Below the pieces are notes generated by a model that made no database searches, had not been told where the DNA came from, and saw only the letters and a list, made by a program, of their open reading frames with translations. A DNA stretch of 16,116 nt from Candidatus Anaerobutyricum stercoripullorum (GTDB lineage: Bacteria; Bacillota; Clostridia; Lachnospirales; Lachnospiraceae), in assembly GCA_019114885.1 (NCBI GenBank), contig DXEQ01000026.1, forward strand, positions 1 through 16,116, given 5' to 3'. A program made the translations under genes and the position numbers. This document shows, in pieces, positions 8,394 to 14,354 of this stretch. Position 1 is the stretch's first letter, and each line of letters opens with the position of its first letter.

Positions 8394-10093
8394 TTATTGG
8401 AATAGACCTGGGAACGACGAATTCTCTGGCCGCATATTATACGGAGGAAGGGCCCAGGATCATACCGAACCGGCTGGGAGAGAGACTGACGCCCTCTGCC
8501 GTGAGCATTGACGGACAGGATCAGGTGTATGTGGGCAGGAGCGCTCTGGAACGGATGGCGGTTCATCCTGACGAGGGAGCGAGTCTGTTTAAGCGAAGTA
8601 TGGGAAGCCGGAAAGAGTTCTCTCTGGGAGGAAGGATCTTCTCGGCGGAGGAACTGTCCTCCTTTGTGCTTCGTTCGCTGAAAGAGGACGCGGAATACTA
8701 TCTGGGAGAGGAGGTCACGGAGGCGGTCATCAGTGTGCCGGCGTATTTTAACGATCAGAAGAGAAAGGCCACCAAGCGGGCGGGGGAACTTGCCGGATTT
8801 AAGGTGGAGCGAATCATCAGCGAACCGACGGCGGCCGCCATCGCCTACGGGCTCTATCAGAAAAAAGACAGTACCCGTTTTCTCGTGTTTGATCTGGGCG
8901 GCGGTACCTTTGACGTGTCCATTCTGGAACTCTGTGACGATATCATGGAGGTCCGCGCCGTGGCCGGAGATAATTATCTGGGCGGCGAGGATTTTACGGA
9001 GTTGCTTCTGGATATGTTTCTGGCGGAACACCATATGGATAAGAACAGTCTGTCGGAGAAAGAACGGCTGTATTATCGCAATCAGGCGGAAAAATGTAAA
9101 TGCAGCGGCAGCGCGGATTCTTTTTTCCGCATGCAGGCGGTGCGGGATGGCCGGAAGCTGGAAAGTCTTATCACAAAGCGGGAGTTTGAAAAGAAAGCGG
9201 GGCAGCTGTTTGACCGGATTCGTCAGCCGGTGCGGAGAAGTCTTGCCGATGCCGGCGTCCGGATCAGTGAGATTGATGAGATCGTGCTGGTGGGCGGCGC
9301 CACAAAGATGCCGGCAGTGCGGAAGTTTGTGGGTAAGCTATTTGGCAGGCTGCCGGATACCAGCGTCAACCCCGATGAGGCGGTGGCTCTGGGAGCGGCC
9401 ATTCAGGGAGCCATGAAGGAGAGACGGAAGTCCATCCGGGAGGTGATTCTCACCGATGTGTGTCCGTTTACGCTGGGGACAGAGGTGTCTATCCGGACTG
9501 ACGGGGACCGGTTGGAGAGTAATCATTTCTGTCCGATCCTGGAGAGAAATACCGTGATTCCTGCCAGCCGGACGGAGAAGTTCTATACGGTGTATGATCA
9601 TCAGACCCAGGTGGAGATTCACGTCCTCCAGGGGGAGAGCCGCTTTGCTTCCAACAATGTTTCCCTGGGAACGATCAGCCTGACCGTGCCGGACAACAAG
9701 GCCGGGGAGGAGGAGATCTCTGTGACCTATACCTACGACGTGAATGCGCTGCTGGAAGTGGAGGCAAAGGTGAAATCCACCGGTGAGACGGTGACAAAAC
9801 TCATTAAAAATCAGGAAAATGATATGACGCTGGAACAGATGCAGGCCAGGATGCGGGAACTCTCTTACCTCAAGATTCATCCGAGAGATCAGGAGGCCAA
9901 CAAGGTTCTCCTGCTGCGGGGAGAGCGACTCTATGAGGAGACGACCGGCGAACTGCGGGAGCAGCTGGAAGCGGTGACACGTCAGTTTGAATATATTCTT
10001 GACAAACAGAATCCGGACCGGATCGCAGAAGCGCGCAGAGACTACGCCGAGGCGCTGGACTGGATTGAGGAGGAGCTGTGGTCCGGCCAGTAA
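8390..10093 (+). CDS. hscC: HscC-type Hsp70 molecular chaperone
   Basis: This is a 567-aa Hsp70 that would bind unfolded or specific client proteins in an ATP-driven cycle. The three Hsp70 signatures are intact: IDLGTTNS (5-12), VFDLGGGTFDVS (166-177) and IVLVGGATKMPAV (298-310). The interdomain region reads ILTDVCPFTLGTE (353-365), and a substrate-binding beta domain and a short helical lid follow. Features recalled from E. coli HscC, rather than DnaK, are FKRSMGS (67-73), AEELSSFVLRSLKEDAE, AGDNYLGGEDFT and the C-terminal LSYLKIHPRD (491-500). It ends without the DnaK-type EEVD-like tail and is shorter than DnaK. GGGAGG (8377-8382) sits 7 bases before the ATG, inside the co-chaperone gene. 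In E. coli, HscC works with dedicated J-proteins, which matches the gene just upstream. Confidence 0.92.
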   Translation: MIIGIDLGTTNSLAAYYTEEGPRIIPNRLGERLTPSAVSIDGQDQVYVGRSALERMAVHPDEGASLFKRSMGSRKEFSLGGRIFSAEELSSFVLRSLKEDAEYYLGEEVTEAVISVPAYFNDQKRKATKRAGELAGFKVERIISEPTAAAIAYGLYQKKDSTRFLVFDLGGGTFDVSILELCDDIMEVRAVAGDNYLGGEDFTELLLDMFLAEHHMDKNSLSEKERLYYRNQAEKCKCSGSADSFFRMQAVRDGRKLESLITKREFEKKAGQLFDRIRQPVRRSLADAGVRISEIDEIVLVGGATKMPAVRKFVGKLFGRLPDTSVNPDEAVALGAAIQGAMKERRKSIREVILTDVCPFTLGTEVSIRTDGDRLESNHFCPILERNTVIPASRTEKFYTVYDHQTQVEIHVLQGESRFASNNVSLGTISLTVPDNKAGEEEISVTYTYDVNALLEVEAKVKSTGETVTKLIKNQENDMTLEQMQARMRELSYLKIHPRDQEANKVLLLRGERLYEETTGELREQLEAVTRQFEYILDKQNPDRIAEARRDYAEALDWIEEELWSGQ

Positions 10094-10094
10094 T

Positions 10095-10140
10095 CTGCTG
10101 GCGGGACCTTTCCCTTTGCACGGTCCGCCGGCGGGAGCAG
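10095..10140 (+). other. Imperfect GC-rich inverted repeat between hscC and the Nudix gene
   Basis: CTGCTGGCGGGACC (10095-10108) is partly complementary to GGTCCGCCGGCGGGAGCAG (10122-10140): CTGCT with AGCAG, and GGCGG(G)ACC with GGTCCGCC, leaving bulges. No T-run follows, so this is not a standard terminator. It may be an mRNA processing or stabilising stem, or a weak attenuator that lowers Nudix expression relative to the chaperones. Confidence 0.35.
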
Positions 10141-10166
10141 GAAGAGGAACATAGAAAGGACGAAAT

Positions 10167-10646
10167 ATGATACCGACAACATTATGTTACATAGAAAAAG
10201 ACGACAGCTATCTGATGCTGCACCGTGTGTCCAAAGAAGTGGATATCAACAAGGGAAAATGGATTGGTGTGGGCGGAAAGTTCGAAGATAAGGAAAGTCC
10301 GGAGGAATGTCTGCTCCGGGAAGTGAAGGAGGAGACGGGACTTACTCTGACGTCATGGAAACTGCGGGGTATCGTCACCTTTGTGTCAGACCGCTGGGTG
10401 ACGGAGTACATGTTTCTCTATACAGCCGACGGCTTCGAGGGAGAGATGACAGCCTGTGATGAGGGTAAGCTTCGATGGGTGCCAAAAAAGGATTTGTTTA
10501 CATTGAACCTCTGGGAGGGGGATAAGATATTCTTAAAACTTCTGGCAAAGGACGCGCCGTTTTTCTCACTCAAACTGTCGTATGAGGGGGATGATCTGGT
10601 CTATGCGGCCCTTGACGGACAGGAAATGAAAAGTGAGGAAAGATAA
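10167..10646 (+). CDS. Nudix hydrolase (MutT-like)
   Basis: This 159-aa protein hydrolyses a nucleoside diphosphate linked to another group; 8-oxo-dGTP is a likely but unproven substrate. The Nudix box GX5EX7REUXEEXGU is a perfect match at residues 37-59, with Gly37, Glu43 and the metal-binding REVKEETGL at 51-59. WIGVGGK in front of it is typical of the MutT group. AAAGGA (10155-10160) lies 6 bases before the ATG. The gene starts 73 bases after hscC and is followed by a GC-rich hairpin, so it is probably the last gene of this transcript or a small unit of its own. Family assignment is firm; the substrate is not. Confidence 0.92.
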   Translation: MIPTTLCYIEKDDSYLMLHRVSKEVDINKGKWIGVGGKFEDKESPEECLLREVKEETGLTLTSWKLRGIVTFVSDRWVTEYMFLYTADGFEGEMTACDEGKLRWVPKKDLFTLNLWEGDKIFLKLLAKDAPFFSLKLSYEGDDLVYAALDGQEMKSEER

Positions 10647-10650
10647 TCGC

Positions 10651-10678
10651 GGGGCGCCTGTGCGAACGCAGGCGCCCC
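10651..10678. terminator. GC-rich hairpin between convergent genes, likely bidirectional terminator
   Basis: GGGGCGCCTG (10651-10660) is the exact reverse complement of CAGGCGCCCC (10669-10678), giving a 10-bp stem with an 8-base loop. It sits 4 bases after the Nudix stop and 34 bases beyond the stop of the minus-strand aldehyde dehydrogenase, the right place to end both transcripts. The sequence on the plus side is AT-rich (ATAATTATG) but neither side has a proper T-run, so termination may be inefficient or factor-assisted. Confidence 0.7.
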
Positions 10679-10712
10679 ATAATTATGAAATATATAAAAG
10701 GTAAAATGGAAA

Positions 10713-12092
10713 CTATCGCAGGAAGCAACGGACTAATTTTTCATGAATAAATCGGTATGGCTGGTATCGCATCGGAAGATCCAGCCATAATTTTTTGTCC
10801 ACAATGCTCTTGTAGTGTGAGAAGGTGCGGAATCCGTCCCGGCCGTGGTAGGAGCCCATGCCGCTCTCGCCAAAGCCGCCGAATCCCATCTCGCTGGTGG
10901 CCAGATGGATGATGGTATCATTGATGCAGCCGCCGCCGAATCCGCAGCGGGACATGACCTTTCTGGCAGCGTGCCTGTCTCTGGTGAAGAAATAAAGCGC
11001 CAGCGGGTGCGGCAGACTGTTGACCTGGTGGATGGCTTCATCCAGAGAGTGGAAGGTCAGCACAGGGAGAATCGGTCCGAAGATCTCTTCCTGCATGACC
11101 GGATCGCGGAAAGTCACATCAGTGAGCACAGTCGGCGCGATGCGAAGGCTGTGAGGATCACATTCTCCTCCGCAGACGGTCTTCTTTTTGTCCATCAGAC
11201 CGCACAGTCTTTGAAAATGCTTCTCATTGATGATCTTGCCATAGTTCGGATTGTGCAGCGGGTGGCTGCCGAACTGCCGCCGGATCTCACGGTGAATCTC
11301 TTCCACGAGACGGTTGCGGATGCTTCGCTCACAGTAAATGTAATCCGGAGCCACGCAGGTCTGACCGCAATTCAAAAACTTGCCGAAGACGATCCGCCGG
11401 GCGGCCAGCCGCAGGTTGGCGGACTTATCTACAATGCAGGGACTCTTGCCGCCCAGTTCCAGTGTGACCGGGGTCAGATGTTCGGCTGCCTGCCGCATAA
11501 CTTCCCGGCCTACGGCCTGACTGCCGGTGAAGAAAATATAGTCAAAATGCTGCTGCAGCAGGCAGGTATTCTCCGCGCGGCCGCCGGTGACGACCGCCAC
11601 ATAACTGGCCGGGAAACACTCGGTGATCACCTTCCGGATAATCTCGCTTGTATGCGGGGAGTAGGCGCTCGGCTTGATGACCGCCGTGTTGCCCGCCGCG
11701 AGAGCATCCACCAGAGGTTCGATGGTGAGCATAAAAGGATAATTCCACGGGCTCATGATCAGCACGGTCCCGTAAGGAGACGGCTTCCTGTAACTTATGG
11801 AAGAGAATTGTGCCAGAGGGGTGCGGACCCTTTTTTCTCCCGAGAGAGAGCGGATATGCCGCAGCATATAAGAAATCTCACTGTATACCATACCGGTCTC
11901 GCACATATAGCTCTCAAAGGCGCTCTTGCCCAGATCCTTCTTCAGGGCTTTGTGGATGGCCGCTTCATTTCGCTTTATGGATGCCCGAAGGCGCTGCAGA
12001 GCGTGTATCCGGAAGGAGATATCCAAAGTGTGTCCTTTCTGGAAAAAATCACGCTGATTGCGCAGGATGGCTCTGATCTGTTCTTTATTCAT
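10713..12092 (-). CDS. Aldehyde dehydrogenase, class 3 (ALDH3) family
   Basis: This enzyme oxidises an aldehyde to a carboxylic acid with NAD(P)+. The 459-aa length and the tail motif GMGSYHGRDGF place it in the class-3 group (fatty, aromatic or coniferyl aldehyde type) rather than the longer class-1/2 enzymes. Catalytic residues are present: Asn117 in SPWNYP, the FTGS nucleotide loop at 188-191, Glu212 in LELGGKSP, and the nucleophile Cys246 in NCGQTC. EEIFGP lies in the C-terminal half. The ATG overlaps the end of the alcohol dehydrogenase gene by 8 bases (ATGAATAA), so the two are translationally coupled and probably act in series. No signal peptide is seen. The substrate cannot be read from the sequence. 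Confidence 0.93.
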   Translation of the reverse strand: MNKEQIRAILRNQRDFFQKGHTLDISFRIHALQRLRASIKRNEAAIHKALKKDLGKSAFESYMCETGMVYSEISYMLRHIRSLSGEKRVRTPLAQFSSISYRKPSPYGTVLIMSPWNYPFMLTIEPLVDALAAGNTAVIKPSAYSPHTSEIIRKVITECFPASYVAVVTGGRAENTCLLQQHFDYIFFTGSQAVGREVMRQAAEHLTPVTLELGGKSPCIVDKSANLRLAARRIVFGKFLNCGQTCVAPDYIYCERSIRNRLVEEIHREIRRQFGSHPLHNPNYGKIINEKHFQRLCGLMDKKKTVCGGECDPHSLRIAPTVLTDVTFRDPVMQEEIFGPILPVLTFHSLDEAIHQVNSLPHPLALYFFTRDRHAARKVMSRCGFGGGCINDTIIHLATSEMGFGGFGESGMGSYHGRDGFRTFSHYKSIVDKKLWLDLPMRYQPYRFIHEKLVRCFLR

Positions 12093-13440
12093 GACTCTTC
12101 TCCACCTTTCCGCTGAGAGACTGTCCGGAAGTGACAGGGACGTCCGCCTGCTTGTCGGCGGTCTCTGTCTTTGCCTCCGGCGCCGTCACCTTTTTTCTCG
12201 CATAGGCCCTGTAATCCGGTCTGGCTCTGTGGGACGCCTTCTTCGGCATGAGCATGTAGTAGAACTTCTCCAGCTCATGGGCGTTCATGAGAACAGGAAC
12301 CGGATACAGGGGGTTGGCCTCTTTATCCGCGTAATGACTCAGCTTCGGAATATCTTCCTCGCGGATCTCACGGATGAAATTACCGATACCGTACCGCTTC
12401 TTCATGTCCTGAATGGCGTAGATAAATATACGCGCGCCCTTGTAATGCGGGATGTCCTTTTTGGCGATACCGGCGGCAATGGCCAGCTCGTGCAGCTTCT
12501 TGTGGATGCACTCGCCGTAGGAATCCAGCACGTAAGGCAGAAGAACGGCGTTGGCATAACCGTGCGGCACGTTGTAGGCGCCGCCGAGAGAATGAGCCAC
12601 CGCGTGAACATAACCCACATACGACTTGGTAAAAGCGCAGCCGGCATAGTAGGAGGCGTGCAGCATATTTCTTCTGGCTTCCAGATTGTCTCCGTCCCGG
12701 ACGGCGGTGTCCAGATTCTTAAAGATCAGGGAGACAGCCATGCGGGCGTTCTTCCGGGTGCCCGGCGTGGTGGAATTACCGATATAGGCTTCCACGGCGT
12801 GGGTCAGCGCGTCCATGCCCGTGCAGGCGGTGATGAACGGCGGCAGGCTTCTGGTGACCTGCGGGTCCAGCACGGCGTAGCGCGGAATCAGCGGAAAGTC
12901 GTTGATGGCGTACTTATGTCTTGTCTGTGCGTCGGTGATGACAGCGGCGATGGTCGTCTCGCTGCCGGTGCCTGCCGTGGTCGGAATGGCAATCAGAAGA
13001 GGGAGTCTGCGCCGTACCCGGAGGATGCCCTTCATGCTGGCAAGGGACTTGTCCGGACGGGCAATCTTCACGCCGACGGCCTTGGCGCAGTCCAGACTGG
13101 AGCCGCCGCCGAAGCCGATGATGGCGCTGCATTGTCCGGCGTGGTACAGGTTCACAGCCTCGTATACGTTGGTGGTGGTCGGGTTGGCCACGGTCCTGTC
13201 GTAGACGACGAAGGAGATGTGATTCTCCTTCAGGGCCTTTTTCAGACGCTTCAAAAGGCCGAGATTCACGATACCCTTGTCGGTGACAATGAGAACGGAG
13301 TTACATTTTTTCTTCCGGAGCACCTCAGGGATTCCCGTGACGCTGCCGATGATCTTCGGATGGCGGTACGGAAGAAACGGGATGGCGAACTTAAGCGCGG
13401 CCTGAAAGGTCCGGCAGTACATTTTTCGTAATGGATGCAT
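12085..13440 (-). CDS. Iron-containing alcohol dehydrogenase (type III)
   Basis: This NAD(P)-dependent dehydrogenase interconverts an alcohol with its aldehyde or ketone. GGGSSLD at 111-117 and TTAGTGSE at 154-161 form the cofactor region. The metal ligands by family pattern are Asp210 and His214 (GMDALTHAVEAY) and His279 and His293; His283 lies between them, and PHG follows at 292-294. All are intact. At 451 aa it is longer than FucO-like members (about 380-390 aa). The extra length is largely a hydrophilic tail of about 35 residues rich in Lys, Glu, Ala and Thr, probably disordered. AAAGGAAG lies 9 bases before the ATG. It is first in a two-gene unit with the aldehyde dehydrogenase. The natural substrate is unknown; the product aldehyde is likely passed to, or received from, the downstream enzyme. 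Confidence 0.93.
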   Translation of the reverse strand: MHPLRKMYCRTFQAALKFAIPFLPYRHPKIIGSVTGIPEVLRKKKCNSVLIVTDKGIVNLGLLKRLKKALKENHISFVVYDRTVANPTTTNVYEAVNLYHAGQCSAIIGFGGGSSLDCAKAVGVKIARPDKSLASMKGILRVRRRLPLLIAIPTTAGTGSETTIAAVITDAQTRHKYAINDFPLIPRYAVLDPQVTRSLPPFITACTGMDALTHAVEAYIGNSTTPGTRKNARMAVSLIFKNLDTAVRDGDNLEARRNMLHASYYAGCAFTKSYVGYVHAVAHSLGGAYNVPHGYANAVLLPYVLDSYGECIHKKLHELAIAAGIAKKDIPHYKGARIFIYAIQDMKKRYGIGNFIREIREEDIPKLSHYADKEANPLYPVPVLMNAHELEKFYYMLMPKKASHRARPDYRAYARKKVTAPEAKTETADKQADVPVTSGQSLSGKVEKSHE

Positions 13441-13470
13441 GATATATCGCTTCCTTTCCTGTGATATTCT

Positions 13471-13515
13471 TGTGATCGCTGTTTAGCGTTATCATAAATG
13501 ATACATCCGATCACA
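13471..13515 (-). promoter_or_regulatory. Stacked inverted repeats upstream of the alcohol dehydrogenase
   Basis: On the plus strand, TGTGATCG (13471-13478) pairs with CGATCACA (13508-13515). Two smaller repeats are nested inside: CGCT-GTTT-AGCG (13477-13488) and TATCAT-AA-ATGATA (13490-13503). The inner TATCAT/ATGATA repeat overlaps the predicted -10 and transcription start. A further TGTGAT copy lies at 13460-13465. This looks like an operator for a repressor or redox sensor. It is not a canonical Rex or CcpA site that I recognise. The outer arm runs into the last codons of the upstream gene. Confidence 0.5.
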
Positions 13516-13527
13516 GGGAAAGGTCAA
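13498..13527 (-). promoter_or_regulatory. Candidate promoter for the alcohol/aldehyde dehydrogenase pair
   Basis: Read on the minus strand, TTGACC (13527-13522, 5 of 6 to the -35 consensus) and TATCAT (13503-13498, 5 of 6 to the -10 consensus) are separated by 18 bases. The predicted start is near 13491, leaving a leader of about 50 bases before the ATG at 13440. The -35 lies within the last codons of the preceding gene, so the dehydrogenase pair probably has its own promoter although it follows the DUF4130 gene closely on the same strand. Confidence 0.55.
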
Positions 13528-14287
13528 TGCCTGTTTCACGAAATTCCGTCATGTTTTTGCGGTACCAGAGGGGCAGCATGGTACGCTGACAGCGATAATT
13601 CTTCTTCTGGAGAATGGCGGTGCTGACAAAAAACTCTTTCCACAATCCGACGAACTGATCGTCCGGTTCCCGGGAAAGACGGCGCAGTTCTTCCGGAGTG
13701 AGGGGCGTGAGATAGTAATCCCGGTCAGCCGGGTGCACGATGGCGAGGCGGCGTATATCGTCGATGATCATCCAGTTCTCCGAGGGCAGGCGGTCGGCAA
13801 AGGAAGGGGCGACCAGGGTGAGTACATTGCTCTTTGGCTCGATATGGCTGACAAGTACCCGGTTCTCCAGGCTGGAAAACCGGATGAACTCACGAAAATA
13901 ATGGGCTTCATTGGCAGTCTGTCTGTCCAGCTCAAAAAGGCGGTGGACGGCGGGATGCTGCAGACAGTCCATGACGGACGCGCCCTGATAAAAACCGAGG
14001 ATGAGAAAGCGATAGATGGCGTCCAGCTTGTCATCGGCGCAGGACATGGCAGCCCGGTAAACCATCCGGCCCGCATGGACGGAAATCTTCTGGCGGATGG
14101 TGCGGACCACGCTTCTGGCCCGTTCAGGCTGCAGATCCACATGGCGGTAAGTGCAGAAAAGCTCCGGCGTCCCGAAGGGCTCTGTCAGGAGCCGGACATT
14201 GGAATGGCCGAGGCGGGATGCCCAGGCTTCATAAATACAGGACATCATATCGTCAAACTGGTCGCGGCAGGTAAATACGGTGATCAT
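13511..14287 (-). CDS. DNA-metabolism protein of the TIGR03915/DUF4130 type, partner of the radical SAM protein
   Basis: This 258-aa protein matches the family that accompanies radical SAM proteins of the TIGR03916 type. Recognisable parts are the N-terminal VFTCRDQFDDMMSCIYEAW, the segment FADRLPSENWMIIDDIRR at 163-180, and the C-terminal LWKEFFVSTAI (215-225) with MLPLWYRKNMTEF (237-249). Some relatives carry an extra uracil-DNA-glycosylase-like domain; this one stops before it. The start at 14287 has AAGGAG 6 bases upstream. The frame stays open upstream to an ATG at 14425, but that extension has no family sequence and would overlap the radical SAM gene. It begins 67 bases after the radical SAM stop, so co-transcription is likely. 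Its biochemical activity is unknown. Confidence 0.88.
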   Translation of the reverse strand: MITVFTCRDQFDDMMSCIYEAWASRLGHSNVRLLTEPFGTPELFCTYRHVDLQPERARSVVRTIRQKISVHAGRMVYRAAMSCADDKLDAIYRFLILGFYQGASVMDCLQHPAVHRLFELDRQTANEAHYFREFIRFSSLENRVLVSHIEPKSNVLTLVAPSFADRLPSENWMIIDDIRRLAIVHPADRDYYLTPLTPEELRRLSREPDDQFVGLWKEFFVSTAILQKKNYRCQRTMLPLWYRKNMTEFRETGIDLSL

Positions 14288-14354
14288 GGCATGCTCCTTC
14301 CTGTGAGGTCGATTTGGCTGAAAGGACAGTTGGAGGCGGAGAGGACGAAAAGTG

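Noticed and set aside
10651..10678. GC hairpin as a possible repeat element or attachment site
   Set aside because: A single copy only, placed exactly between two convergent genes; a terminator explains it better.
10845..13431. Long plus-strand open frames (10845-12116 and 12058-13431) opposite the dehydrogenase genes
   Set aside because: They lie fully antisense to two genes with intact catalytic motifs, have no good ribosome site and encode no recognisable domain. They are a by-product of GC-biased codon use.
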